This document shows positions 22,261 to 35,599 of a DNA stretch of 64,000 bases, piece by piece; position 1 is the stretch's first letter, and each line of letters opens with the position of its first letter. The notes below the pieces were generated by a model. It saw only the letters and a program-made list of their open reading frames with translations, did not search any database and had not been told where the DNA came from. Source of the stretch: Paulownia fortunei (Eukaryota > Streptophyta > Magnoliopsida > Lamiales > Paulowniaceae); contig CM033111.1 of the NCBI GenBank assembly GCA_019321725.1, forward strand, positions 8,370,001 to 8,434,000, written 5' to 3'. Made by a program: the position numbers and the translations under genes.

Positions 22261-24852
22261 TATAATGTTGAAAATTGAGAATATATATTTAAGAATTAAT
22301 TTTGGTGGATAAATGAGAATGAGAAATGAGATATTTTCATTAAAATTGAATTAAACAAATATGATTTCAGTGTTTGTAATAATATAAAATTGAGAATGTA
22401 AATCTGAAAAGATAAACAAACAACAAGTATTCCAATTTAGATAAAGAATAAGAAGTAGATAAGATTTGAAAGGTATAATTGTCAATTTAAGATATTTTAT
22501 GCAAAAGAAAATATCAACAAAGCAGAGGAGATGTGTGATGTTGCGCTTCTTTTATAGTATCTAATCTTGATTTTTGCTGGTTCAAATTCTAGCTAAGGCA
22601 ATATTTGCTTCCTTCCACTGCATTCCAACACCCTTGGCAATCAATCATGTTTATCCCTTTTAAACCATATCCTTCAGTCCAAGCTGATAACTCAGTTCAA
22701 CTTGATGTGTTTTTAAGCTACCGGAGCCTTAATTTATTGAGTTAATTAACCAGGAGTTTCATTCAGCCCCATCATCCAATTATTTGCTAAAGTATAGGCC
22801 CAATTAGACAACATTAATCTACAATATCAATTTTAATGTTGGTAAACATGTCTAATTATTCTGTGTCGAGTCATTGTCTTTGTCCAAAATCTTCACAACT
22901 CGTCTTTAACACGTAGAGTGGGGATACGGACTCTATCGCTGTTATTAATTGGCCACTCCATTCTAGAGAAATGATTTTGTAAGTAAAAGTGACAAAAGGT
23001 AATTTATAAGAAACGAGAATTGAAATGAGATGTGTTTGAATGAGATTTTTTAAAAAAAAAATAATGATAATTTTTGATGTGGTGTATATTTTTTAAAGAT
23101 AATATCTGGTTAGGGTATTATTTTGTGGGAAAAAAAACTTGAATACATGTTTGGTTAAATTATATGAATACTTGGCACAACGTGATTGAACGGCAATTGT
23201 TTGTTTATTTATAATGAATATATATATATATATATATATATAAATACATATGATTTTTACTTTATGCTTACAAATGGTGTAGAATACGTAACACACGCTT
23301 GTACATATGTTTATTTATATATAATTTAAATATAATAAAAGCACATATACATGTTTAATTTACTAGTTTAAAAAGTACACGTACATAAATACGTTTACAA
23401 AAATATTTTTACTTTTATATTTATGGTTTGATTCACTATATTTTTTTTACAATTTTGTGTGACTTGAAGAAATATAATTATGTTGATATACGTAGACATA
23501 CATATATGTATATATATATACATTTTTTTTCTATATTGCTCCAAATTATTCTATTAGTTGAATTTCATATTATGTCGATACATGTACATACAAATAATTG
23601 AAAAATATTTTTTTTTTCATATACATTCTGAACTTGTCGAATAATATTCATACTTTTGAGGTAAAATATTTAGTATGTGTATTATACTTATTTTGTGTAA
23701 CATTTGAAAAATACTCCATTCAACAAATATTTTAAGTTTGCATTATTAAATTAGTGAAAGTTCAGTGAGAATCCCTTCGATTTTAAGTGTGCACTGCTAT
23801 ACTTTCTTTAACGCAAAAATTCATTCTAAAAATTTTTAAATTTTTTTTTCGAAAAATTACGTACATCATCTGAAAAGCTCACCATTTTCTCCCAAATAAT
23901 GAAAATGTGTGAGAGCACTCTCAAGCTCAAATATGATGTAGACGTTAAACTCCACAGTCCACACAATCTTCTTACTTCAAGACAAAACTTGTTTTATATA
24001 ATATCAATTAGAGGTCAATCTCCACTTCAAAATATTTAGATACACTATATTTTGGATTTCATGATCTCCAAAGATCCTTGTCATATTTAAAAAATATTTT
24101 CTTATCTTTATTTTATCAATCAAAATCTCCAAAAATATCTTTTGAATATTTCTATCCAAAATCTTGTTGATAATGCTGCATAAATTATACAAGATATTTA
24201 AAGATTCTTTCGTTATTGTTAAAGATATATTATCTTATTTTGTAAACTAATTCTGCAAATGTTTACATAAATGCAATTACACAAAATCTGTTTAAGTCAA
24301 ACAAAATTATTAATTTATAAAAGGTAAATCAATTAAACCAATCAAATCTTATGCAAAATAAATAATTGCCAATCAATCACAATCAATTATAATCATTATG
24401 ATCCATCAATTATAATAATAATAATTTTTTTAATACTTTATAAAATGCTAATTATCATTAAGTAATTACCTCTAAGTTATATAATATTATAAATCTAATA
24501 GTATAAAAGTATGTATAAAATTATTTTTGCATAATTTTAAAATTAGTACAAGAACAATATATATAAAAATAGTGTCAAAATAAGTTGTATTTTTGCTCCA
24601 AATAATTTCTTTATATTTTTATTTTATCCATACGTTTACGAATTTGTGTTTTATCTTTTTTTGTATTTTTGGCCAAATTTTTCTCAATAATTTTTTTTAA
24701 AAAATATATAATACTCATACATATTAAATGTCGAATCTTTCCTGATCCATACTTAACTAACTATAATTTTTAAAAAAAAATATATGATACTCATACATAT
24801 TATATGATACTTGTATATGAATATCAATATATATATACATATATACATATAT

Positions 24853-24884
<32 letters not shown>

Positions 24885-25266
24885 GAGTGAGGGTAAGTGG
24901 AGAGAGACTATGATGGTCATGATAAGAAACAACCTCATTCTTAGAGAAGAAAAATTTCTCTGAGAAGGAGGTTTTGTTGAAGAAAAAAGTGACCCCAGCA
25001 TTTCTTTTGAGAAGTAAGTGGGAAATGATTTTTTCCAAATTTTTATAAAAAACCAACCAAACAACGATTTGTGGGGAAAAAAAATAAAATCGTAAAACAC
25101 AATTTTCCAAAATTAGGTGGCCATCCAATCGCACCTAAACACTCTGGTTTAAAATGATTTGAAATTTCAAAATGGTCTCATAGTTCAATTTTTGCCGTCT
25201 AAATTCCAAGTTTTGTTAAATAAAAAAGCTAAGGTGATTTCTTCCTAAATTCGAGTGCCAACTAGC
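22261..25266. other. A+T-rich intergenic DNA, no gene recognised
   Basis: No supported coding region. The stretch includes simple repeats (TA at 23219-23242 and a TA-to-TG run at about 24851-24884). A slightly more balanced patch at about 22560-22980 contains GGTTCAAATTC, which resembles a Pol III B box, but no A box or tRNA fold accompanies it. Confidence 0.45.
24851..24884. repeat. (TA)n(TG)n compound microsatellite
   Basis: A TA run passes directly into about nine TG units. It is non-coding. Confidence 0.85.
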
Positions 25267-26336
25267 CAGACCCGACCACGGGCCGGATTCGAATCGCACC
25301 CCGACCGTGATCGGACTGTGGTCAACAGGCTAGAGCCCATTGACCACAGTTCACGGGTCAGAACCGTGGATCGGCCCGTAAGCCCATGGGCTAGTTACAG
25401 TTCATATAATCCGTGAATCGGATTTTTATTTTTTTTCAAAATTTCAAAATAGTGTGTAAAAGTGTACTATGTAGATTTTGAAAACCTCCAAACTATTAAT
25501 ATAACACTCTAACCAAATGAGCTAATGGATCATATGTTTATAATTTTGAATAAGTGCATAAATAATACTCATAATTTATTTTTTCATTTTTTTTCCCTCA
25601 AATTGCTTGTCTTATTTTTTAAAATTAATATAATTGGTGTTGTGTCATTCTTTAAATTTAATTAATTAGTTTCAATAAATTACAAATTAAGTCCTATATT
25701 TAAGCATTCAACATTTCATCTTAATAATAAGTAAAGTTTTGAAATTATCTAATGATGCTAGTTTATAATTATTTTAATAATAAGTAAATTTGTAATTTTT
25801 TAAAAATATTTAATAATGTTACTTTACAATATCTATTGTTTATTCCCCAACTTCTCATTTAATATTATTAAATTATTGTAATACTTAATTGATTTTATAT
25901 AATAATATTAATTCCAAAAACTAAAATTTAGTAAATTGTGTTTTATCAATACAGTGTAAATGAAAAAATTATTTTTTAGAAATTTTATAAATTAATTTAG
26001 TCACTTTTGTTTTGGATCATATGCTTAAATTTTAGTTTTTTTTTTCAAATTTAAGTTAATTTTTTTTATTAAGTTTAAAAAGTAACAATATTTTTTACAA
26101 ATTTAAGTTCAAAAAAATTTTTAAAAATAAAATAAAATAAAATATAAGGGTCGGAACCGGAACCGGAACTGGCGGTTAACCGAAATCGTAATCGAAACCG
26201 GAACCGGAACCGGCGGTTCCAAAACTCGGACCGTAACCGGCCTTGGCGGTTAAGGTTAAGGGTCGGGATTTTCTTGAACCATGGAACCGGCGGTTCCGAA
26301 CCGTAACCGGCGATTCCTGAACCGTGGTCAAGTTTA
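25267..26336. mobile_element. Non-autonomous hAT transposon
   Basis: A 1070-bp insertion flanked by an exact 8-bp duplication, CAACTAGC, at 25259-25266 and 26337-26344. The left end is CAGACCCGACCACGG and the right end, inverted, is TAAACTTGACCACGG. Both ends carry G+C-rich subterminal repeats: AACCGG and GGCGGTT units at 26150-26330, and CGGxCCGTG/CCATTGACCAC units at 25280-25400. The middle is very A+T-rich with no transposase. Duplication length and terminal sequence place it with the hAT superfamily. Its ends resemble those of the larger hAT element at 39752-44163, which could have supplied transposase. Confidence 0.88.
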
Positions 26337-29269
26337 CAACTAGCACAAAAAACTTTGAAGGAGCCAGAAGTGTTCTTAACTCAAAATTTTTTATACTCAA
26401 GTCCTGTTTAATTGGTTTTCAAAGAGCTTTAGAAGAAATATATGTAATGCAAATATTGATTGGGATGACAATGAATCGAGTTCAAAGTCGAATTCGCCCA
26501 AACTCATTCCATTTGTGACAAGTTTTTAATATTTTAAATGAGATTGAGATAGATTTTATTTTTTTATTTCCCAAACCTATTTCGTCCAGAATCTGTCTCA
26601 TTTTATTTTTTATTAATTTTTGACATATTATATATATTTTTGTTATATTATATATATTTATGTCATATTATCTTTAAAAATATATTTTTTAAAAAAATTT
26701 AGTTGTATTATTTAAAAAATATATATTTTTTAATATTTTTAATATTATATAATGGGTTTATAGAATCTAACCATCATGGGGTGTAGATCAGAAGCGGATC
26801 AGGTCTAGATCCTAAAAAAAATTAATAGATCGGATCTTAAATTTTGACAAATCGATATTATACATATCCCATTATTTCCTCTAAATGTTGAAGAATCTAG
26901 CTAGAGAAAGCTTGAGAAAACTTATATTGGGTTATGGGAACATAGAGGTATTTAAAGATTATGTTCAAGGTTTCCCAGTTGTTGTACTAAACCCTCTGGT
27001 AGGGCCAATTGACCAAATAACTTATATGGGTATAAGTTAACTTATAAGGTTTCCACTTTTATTTTTTATTCAACTAAATGATAAATATATCATTGTCCCA
27101 AACTGTTGTTTGGTTAACTTAAAACACTAGATTTCATAGTTTACAGTTTTAGTAAATTTCTTTGTCCTACAAACAGAAACCAAAATAACTAACACTAATT
27201 ACCTTTCTCCAAACATACGTATCTGTTATTTTGTGCGCATATATTATTCTCTAGTTTTTAACGCTTCTCTGTTTCTTTGAAAATATCAATTTATGTTTTT
27301 GCACTCTGATTTTTATTTGTTTTTTTTATGGTTTCAGTTGTTAAATAATTCTTTTAATACATCCATTTAGGCATTAGTACTCTAATTTTTGTTGATTTTT
27401 TTACAAGAAAAAAATCAAATTGAATGTTTCATAATTATGTTTAATTTCATATCTATCCAAAAGAAATTTATCCTATGTTTGATGCTATTTTGTGTGTTTT
27501 GGAAGAAATACTATAGAAAAATATATTTTGGGAATGCGATTGAAAAATGTGTGGAGAATAAAAATGTATTTGGATAAATTGTTTGGAAATAAAGATGTAA
27601 CGTATTTTGTATAAAACGTGTTTGAATGAACTATTTTTTGACTGATATTTTTTAATGTAGATATTTTTTCATATAAGCTTCATTTAGATTGATAGATTTG
27701 AAATTAAGAATTTTAAATTTATAATAATAAATTCATTAAATGTGTTTGGATAATATCATAATACAATAATTTCAAATCCATGAGCTTCTATTTTAAACTA
27801 TTTTTTGAGTTATTGTAATGGATTTTAAATTCATTTTATAGAGAGTTATTTGAAATTCTTTCTTCAAACCCTACTTTCAAATCCAAATTCTTCAATTCAA
27901 ATGTAATCATAAGATTTTGCTTGGTTTCACACTAGGTTTTCATAGTATTTTATGTTATTATTATATTAAGGTATTAATTAAAAATATATATTTATAATAA
28001 GATGATGATATGAATATATAAATATATATTATTTATTCTTGTAATGATTGAAATATTCATAAATATATATCTATTAATGTAATGATGGAAAGATATCATG
28101 GGAAAAAAGTTTTGGAAAAATAAAAATTCATTTTTAGGGATGTTTTGGAAAAATAAAAATATCAATCCCCAGGTACACTTATCATACACGTTTTTATTTC
28201 CAAGAGATGAAAATGGATTTTTGAATAGGGTTAATTTTATTATTATCCTTAAAAAGATGAAGAACTTGCTTGTTTTTTAATTTAACTGATTGAAAAACAT
28301 GTGTTTTGTCTTAATATTCACCATTTCATCCAAAAAGTGATTGATCACTTTTTTGTTTTCCTTTATCAAAAAAATTTCCTAGATAATTCACACATGCAAA
28401 TTAAAAATTAAATTGATGGGGCTAATGTTTTCTTTTAAAGATTGTAATTTGAAAATTGAAACAGATAATATAAAGCATGGAGGGTTAATATCATCACCCA
28501 TAAATCACCCATAAATCATATATACTACATAATTGACTTGGTGCTTTTCGAATTATGCCCTTAGGCTAGTTCTTATTCTCATCAACTTTATACCCTACTT
28601 CCCATGGCAACGTGGAAAGAGAGGTTTAATGGTCAAGACATGCGAAATGATGGGACTTAAATTAAACAAAATCATGAATCCGCATAAATAAAGAAAGATA
28701 TGTGGACCGGACAATTGGATTATGAACTGTCGTACTATAGTATAAATCATATAGTTTCGTCTTGTCCAAGAATATTACGATCAATTAAAGTTGACTTTCT
28801 TGTAATAATCTTACTTGTTCGTCATCAATAATGTTCTTAATCTTCATCAAGTGATATATATTATTTAATCCTAAAATTCCATAAATTATATTCAACAAAG
28901 AAATAAAAGGAAATTAGGTAATCAAATTGACATATGTTTATGACACACAAAATTATGACATAGTTCCAAACAAATAATTCCCAAGATGGCGATTATAGAG
29001 ACCTCATGAACACGCAACTTATACCAACTTGAGAATCTTGTCTTAAAGAAAAAATTGATTTAATTTTTATTTGTTGGACAAGTGGAGCAAGCCTCCCATC
29101 CATTAGATTTTAGTCCATGATGTACTTAATTGAACTTTCTCCTTCATTTTGAAAATACGCCATAGAATTAGTGACATTCTTACTCAATAGAGTACCATTA
29201 AAATCGATGACCAAAACACCATAGGAAATGTGGTATTGGAAATCACCCTTGTATATATACCTTAAGGTA
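26337..29269. other. A+T-rich intergenic DNA, no gene recognised
   Basis: No convincing gene. Around 27650-27900 there is a MITE-like A+T-rich stretch with repeated ATTTGAAAT and AATTTCAAATC blocks in opposite orientation. Around 28100-28160 a TTTTGGAAAAATAAAAAT motif is directly repeated. The patch at 28560-28830 is closer to average composition but has no open frame of note. Confidence 0.4.
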
Positions 29270-29617
29270 AGGAGTTGTCATAGTGAGAGATAAATTGAAT
29301 GTGAGATCCATCTTATGCAAATTTGTAGGGTATCCAACGAATTCATTGCATATTATTTCTATGACCCTATAGAACAAAGAAATATTTGTTTCGGGAAATG
29401 TCATTATTTTAGAGAAAGAAAATCTACTAGATGGAAGAAACAAAATTGTAGAACTTGAAAAAAAATTCAAGAGACATAAAATATCCCGCTTGAAACAATG
29501 GTGCCAAAATCTATGTATCAAACTTCAAGGACACAACCTCCAAGAAGAGTCAAAAGGATCTCAAGGCCGCCTAGGAGACGCAACCTCTTGTTTGAAGGTT
29601 GTTGGTCTCAAGTTGCA
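29270..29617 (+). pseudogene. Ty1/Copia integrase C-terminal fragment
   Basis: Read across three frames, this shows the Copia integrase tail signature: FVGYPTNS, then YYFYDPIEQRNI after a frameshift, then a basic stretch ending near the PPRR-type sequence that normally follows the integrase. Frameshifts between each block make it non-functional. It lies directly left of the SIRE-like insertion and is in the same orientation as the RT/RNase H fragment at 37243-38127. It is therefore probably the left part of the same split Copia element. Confidence 0.6.
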
Positions 29618-31095
29618 TGAAAGGTTCTAGAGGAGGGTAAATAGACCTTTAGAGAATTATCAAACCCTTTCAAATGTAACTAAAAAAGAATTTATACTTG
29701 GCTCTATTTAAAAGTACAATCGTTTGATTTTTTTAGTAAGATAGAGATTTTGTCGCTCACTCAACTGCTCAGATCAACGAATGCTTTTAAAAACAACTTG
29801 GTGAACTACAAAGTTATGCAACGAAAATATTTAAACACTTGAAAGTTTCAAGCATCAGTTTTGTATGTCGTGCAGGACAGTTGAACATTATAAACAAGTA
29901 TATATAACTGCAAAAAAATAAATGCAAAAAGTAAATAACACAATATATTTTATAGTGGTTTGAAGGTGGGGAAATTCTAATACGTCCACTCCACTCCCGA
30001 CTTTTAGAAGGTATTCACTAGAACTGTTGTACAAGTACACAACGTTAGTTCCAATACAACAACTTAGTTCCCCGAACTAAGTGAATGGTTTCTTTTTAGC
30101 CTCTTGTTTCCCGAACTCCACTAATAATGCAACTCAATCTTTCCACAAGATTCAAACCAGTCTCCTAACACATTCCCATTAAAGAATTTTCTCAGGTTTG
30201 AGTTTATTTCTTTCCAAAAAGGTATGAGCCCACCCCATTAATGTTTTTGGATTTAAGTGATAAAAGTATCACTTAGAAAGAGATTGCAGTTAATATTTTC
30301 AAACTGCTAATGCCCTTCGACTATTTTTCAAAGAGCTTGTGAAAAATAGTTTTCTTGAGTGTTCATCGTGTTTATCGTATTTTTCACAGTTCTTCTACGT
30401 TGATGTCTCTCTTGTCTATGTTTTTTTATTGTTAGTCTTTAACTTTCTTTTATACCTCTCATTTTTTTAGCCCGTTATACTTGCTTTTCTCAAATTTCAC
30501 TGGTGTAGCTGGTGTGCCGGCATACTGTGCAATTGCAGTCTAATACTTTCTATAGTATGTTGTCTTTTTCATACCGTCTGCCTTATTTTTGCTTATAACA
30601 ATTGGTTTAGACTTTAGTATCTTATTAGTATGAGGTTTATAGATGTTTGCTTGCTTATTCGAAGGTACATGTATCCTCACTCGCTATGATCTCTACCTGC
30701 TAAATGCATTGCTCTGGTTTTGGACTCGATTGCTTCATAGAATCTTGTTTCTTCGCTATGAGCTCTTACACTCAATTGACTTGGCTAATTTTTTAGTGTC
30801 TCCAAATTCTCACTTGACTACTTTTGTGCTCACTTCATTGAAAGCCTTAGCCCAACTAAGTCTTCTGCTTTATCTTGGACTTTGCTATCAAGGTCTTGAA
30901 CTGTTCATCACTTCTTTGATTGTTAGCTCTACTTCGTATTTTCTATTTTTAGGTTAAGTTATTTTTAAGAGAACTAACCTAGTAGTGTAGCCTTTGCAAA
31001 AAGTCCTAATTAAATAGAAAAACTTCAAGAGTTTTGAGTGGTCTATTATAGACTAACCTACTCATCATCAAAATCTATACAAGTTAATCCTAATA
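29618..31095 (-). repeat. 3' LTR of the SIRE-like element
   Basis: On the minus strand it starts TATTAGGATTAACTTG at 31095 after a polypurine tract and ends CCTCTAGAACCTTTCA at 29618, so it keeps a CA-type end. The open plus-strand frame at 30643-30957 lies inside this LTR and is not a gene. Confidence 0.65.
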
Positions 31096-31290
31096 ATTTC
31101 CCCTATTTTATGATGAAAAAACTCTTGAGAACAACATCAACAAATTTTAGGATTGTAAGATGATCACAACATATTTAACAATTTAATTTCATTCAATCAT
31201 GAAATTTACAATAAATACATCAACATTTACAATCAAAACTATAGGCTACTACTACTGTAGTTTTCAGCACTATTTATTTGGCATATCTTC

Positions 31291-31930
31291 TGCTACTATT
31301 TGGCCTACATTTTTAAGCTCCACTGTTCTGCTTCAGTGGCTAAAAATTTCTCTATTGACCATCAATGACAATCAATCAACAGTTGACAGAGAAGTTTGCA
31401 CTTTTCCCTCTAAAAAGTTGCTCCAGGAGAAGTTTGAACCCTTCTCATTTAAGAGCTAGAAATCCTAGGAGAAGTTTGAATCCTTCCCTCTTAAGGATTG
31501 ACTCCTCATCTTCATGTGATTCCTCAAGAGATTTGTTTAGCTCTTTAGGGTCGAGATGATAATTCAACTTCAATCTGGACTCTTGTATTTATTTTTTCCT
31601 AAGGAAGGTCCTTATTGTTCTCCACTGTTTTGCTACCTTTTGGTCCATATTTTTTGGCTCCACTATTCTACTTCAATGGCTAATAATTCCTCTATTGACC
31701 CTTAATGACAATTAGTCAGCAGTTGAGAGAGAAATTTGAACTCTTCCCTTTGAGAAATTGCTCCAGGAGAAGTTTAAACCCTTCTCTATGAGATCAAAAA
31801 TCCTAGGGGAAGTTTGAAACCTTCACTCTTAAAGATTTACTTCTCATCTACTTAGCTCTTCAGGGTCTAGATGATAATTCAGCTTCAATTGTATCTTTTT
31901 TTTTAGGAAGGTCCTTGTTGTTATCCATTG
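31291..31930. repeat. Tandem duplication of about 340 bp in the SIRE-like 3' region
   Basis: The unit starting near 31291 (TGCTACTATTTGG) repeats from about 31631 (TGCTACCTTTTGG). Each holds the same series of blocks: CTCCACTxTTCTxCTTCAxTGGCT, GCTCCAGGAGAAGTTT, CCTAGGxGAAGTTTGAA and AGGAAGGTCCTTxTTGTT. It lies between the RNase H end and the 3' LTR. Confidence 0.75.
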
Positions 31931-32459
31931 GTGTTTTTCCCATTTTTGTCATCATCATTTAAAATCTAGAAGCAGGGTTGATGCTTGCCCAGAGTGTCAT
32001 TGTTATCAAAGAAGAGTTGCTCACATCTATCTCTATGTAGCATAAACTGAGGTTTTGTGGGAGTTATGCATACTAGACAACTCTAGAGCATCTTGCAGTG
32101 GTCTTGGCTTTTCTACTTAGCTAGTAGATTGGAGGATACCCCTAATGATTATCTGCTAGTTTGGAGGATACCCCTAATAACTTAGTTTTTAGTTCTTTTA
32201 TCCACGATAGTGCCTCATTTACAAGGATTTTCTTCTATGGCATTTCTTTGGTTGAGTAGCATTTAACATCATGTCTTGTCTATAAAATACCTTCCATTTT
32301 TCTCCATTCACAGTTATCATATATTTACTATAATTTCTACTTATTCTTCGTCTTGTTCCATTAGTAGTTCAACTTTGCCTAAGTCACAGAGGGGTTTTGT
32401 AATATGTCAGCTAGCTAATTCTCAGTGTTGATGTATTTAATATATATGTTCTTCTTTTC

Positions 32460-32930
32460 CACGTGGTCTTTTGATGAAATGATGTCTGATGTCAATGTGT
32501 TTTTTCTAGAGTTTAGGGTTGCTAGTAATTGCAATAACACTGGTATTATTGTAGTAGATTGGTGTTAGCTTAGTGCCGATTCTATAGTCTCTTAGTTGCT
32601 GGTGTATCTAGAGGATCCGAACACAACAACTCCTTGCAACAATGTATTCAGTTTTAGTTGTAGATGTGGTTATGAAAGTCTATTTCTTGTTGAACTAAGA
32701 CACTAGTCGACTGCCTAGTAATTGACATATTCTGCTAGTATTTTTTTTTATCAATTTTGCAACATGCATAATACCCATCTAAATACCTAATAAGATCGAA
32801 AGTAGAATTCTTATGGCACCAAAGTCCCACATTAAGTGTTCTCTTTAAGTACTTAACCATTTTTATAGCATTATAGAGTGATTCTTCGACATCAGACTGA
32901 ATACAAGTACATATATAGACAACAAACATT
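32460..32930 (-). pseudogene. Copia RNase H fragment (SIRE-like)
   Basis: The minus-strand translation shows YLKRTLNVGLW, then CKID, then WFNKKQTF, TKTEYI (the catalytic Glu region of Copia RNase H) and KHIDIRHHFI at the end. These are the standard landmarks of the SIRE RNase H in order. Several frame changes and at least one stop near the end separate them, so it is dead. Confidence 0.7.
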
Positions 32931-33900
32931 ATATTAGGTCTACTAGCAGTTAAGTAAGTAGTGAGCTAATCCAACCTTGGTGTATGTTTACATCCATTGA
33001 TTTTCAATTTTGTTCTTGTTTAGCTTAGTGGATATTCCTATATAAATCTTCTCGGGAGTGAAGTTTTCTAGTCCAAACTTCTTCATTATAACCCTTATGT
33101 ACTTTGCTTGATTGATTAATACTTCTTCACTTTGCTGCTTCATTTGCAGTCTAAGGAAGAAATTTACGTAACCTATTATGATCATTTTAAACTTTGTCTG
33201 CATTAACTTAGAGTTTTTCTAACACAATTCTTTATTAGTACAACCAAAAATAATATTGTGGACATAAATTTGAACAAGTAATATATCTAATTTGAATATA
33301 AATAAGGTACTATCTATATTTACCTTTAATGAACCATTTTTGTATTAGAAATTGAGAAGGGGTATTGTACTAGGCTCGTGGTCTTGCTTTGGTCCATAAA
33401 GTGTTTTCTTCAATTTGAAAATGAACTCTGTTGATGAGTTGTTGGCAAATCCCGGAGGTTGTTCCATATATACCTCATCTTGCAACTTTTTATTTAGAAA
33501 TGCACTTTTGACATCCATCTAATAGACTATGAAGTCTTTGTAGGCCACATAGGTTGGAAAGATCCTGATTGCTTCCAACCTTACTACAGGAGCAAAATGT
33601 TTCATCAAAATCAATGCCATCATCTTGTGAATAACCTTTTGCTACTAGTATTACTTTGTTTCTTGTCCTAAAAATGCCTTGTTCATCCATTTTTGTTTCA
33701 AAAGACCTACTTGGTTCTAATAATGTTTTGATGAGTTGGTCTTCGAACGAGTGTCTAGATTTTATTTCTCTCAAATTGGTTGAGCTCTTTTTACATGGCT
33801 TCTATCCTACTTGGATCTACTAGAGCTTCTCCAATATTCTTGGGCTCTGTTTAGAGAGAAATTCAATGAACATTACTTTATTCTACGTTGTTGATCTGGT
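32931..33900 (-). pseudogene. Copia reverse transcriptase fragment (SIRE-like)
   Basis: Includes ETKMDEQGIFRTRNK, VAKGYSQDDGIDFDETF and, lower down, the RNase-H-proximal KMIIIGYVNFFLRLQMKQ and LINQAKYIRVIMKKFGLENF blocks. These match the N-terminal and C-terminal parts of Copia RT. The YVDD segment is not clearly readable and parts of the palm are missing. It is frameshifted and non-functional. Confidence 0.7.
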
Positions 33901-34519
33901 TCTAACTTTTGTAGTTGGGGATCTAATCAACAACTTTGGTGGGTGGTCTTTGAGCTATCTTAGATCAAGTTTTAGCCTAATTGACTGCTCTTTAGGTGAC
34001 TCAATTGTTGCATGGCTACCTTGATTTGTTAGAGTTGATCCATTTAGATGTGTATCATCTTCTTCACTTATGAATATTAATTTATTCTTGTGATGACACC
34101 TTTATATTAATCTCCTATTAGCGTTAAATCAACCAATTTCTAAATATTTTCACTACTTAACTCTAGTCCATTTTCTGCTGTGACATACTGCTAATTGTCT
34201 TTCTCATTTAAGACAACATAAATGGATTTTTTTACCACTAAGATTATTTTTTTGAAGACCCCCTATACTTTACTTGAAGCAGAGTAGCTTAGGCATATTC
34301 CTTCATCAACTTTAACATCGAATGTGGAGTTGTTCCTTTCCATTGTAGATGTAGCACTTATATCCAAATATGTAGAAGTATGAGATATTGGGCTTTCTTC
34401 ATTTCCATAGCTCATACAGTGTTAGGTTGTGTTGCTTGTTGATCATACACGATTCTGCATAACAAGTTGGTTGTTTGTTGCCTCAGTACAGAATCTCTTA
34501 GAAGTTTTAACTTCATTTA

Positions 34520-35000
34520 GCTTTATTCTTTTAGCTTTCGTGAGTGTTTTGTTCCTTCTCTCAGCAACTCTATTTTGTTGTAGAGTCTTAGCGGGTGATT
34601 AGTCATGCCTAATGTCCTTCTCAATGTAGTACTTCTCCACCTTATTGTTTGTGAATTTAGTGCCTCTATCTGAAATGATGTGTACAATGGCATGGCTTTT
34701 CTCTATCTGAACTCTCTTTAGTTGTTTAGCCAGTTTGGTGTATGATTAAGCATTTATGCCATAACCAACCTTATTCTAATATGTTCTTTGCTATACAACA
34801 AGTGGGATTAGTAGTACAAGATAATAACTAATCAACTGCATATATATTATAATTTCTAACTCTAATAAGTTTTATTTGATCAAATTTAGTATCTTTAATA
34901 ATGTAGTAGTTGTTTGAGAATTATACAGCCTTTATCACAAAGTTGATTGATACTAAGCAAGTTGTACTTAAGTTGTTCAACAAAAGATACATCAGCAATA
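34520..35000 (-). pseudogene. Copia integrase and GAG-pre-integrase fragment (SIRE-like)
   Basis: The minus strand carries the NLLSINQLCDKG pre-integrase block near 34940. Further on are SDRGTKF (the second catalytic Asp region) and a degenerate TLQQNRVAERR version of the usual TPQQNGVVER block, which holds the catalytic Glu. A stop lies between them. The central zinc-binding part is poorly preserved. Confidence 0.65.
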
Positions 35001-35260
35001 AATATGTTACCTCTGCAAAACTTACCTATCCTTTGATTTTTTCTTTTGAGTTGTCTTTAAATACCATATTGGGGCCTTTAGTTTCCTTGAATTTTATTAA
35101 AAGATATTTATCTGTTTTCATTGCCCTGAGCAACTATCGTCAATGTACCTTAGTGGAGGTGAATTGACTACTTAAAAGCCTGCAACTACATTTTAGGTAC
35201 CCTTTCATTCTAGGTCCTTCAGGGTTAGGTTGCTTAAGAACCCATACGTGTTTGATCTTC
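35001..35260 (-). pseudogene. Copia protease remnant (SIRE-like)
   Basis: The minus-strand reading has VWVLKQPNPEGP, then WYIDDSCSG near 35150, corresponding to the usual VWVPKG...WYLDSGCSRHMTGD protease active site. The catalytic Asp-Ser-Gly is altered to Asp-Asp-Ser and a stop follows. Confidence 0.55.
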
Positions 35261-35599
35261 TTTCTAAGAGAGTCAACTTTTCTATGTTTTCCATGCATAA
35301 GGATATATGCTTATGTTTGTGTGCAATGCTCTAATAATGTGTCTCATATATGAATATTATTAATATGCATGTGATATATGTATGTGTGCATGTGAGTGAT
35401 GAGATTTCTATATGGTGAACTGATAAATTTCATGTTGTGCAAGTGAATAGTATAGGACATAATTAACAATCAAGTGATCTTTGTACCTTTTTTGAGGTCT
35501 TCTAGGTCTATCATTTTATGGATAATAGACTCTCACATGTGTTGGAGTCATGTCGGATGGGTTGACATAGAATTTCATGTGTTGTCCATGCCTGAAGTC

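Noticed and set aside
22580..22625. GGTTCAAATTC resembling a Pol III B box
   Set aside because: No A box, no cloverleaf and no SINE-like tail or duplication nearby.
30643..30957. 104-codon plus-strand frame rich in Leu and Phe
   Set aside because: It lies inside the SIRE-like LTR and is antisense to the element; a shadow reading.
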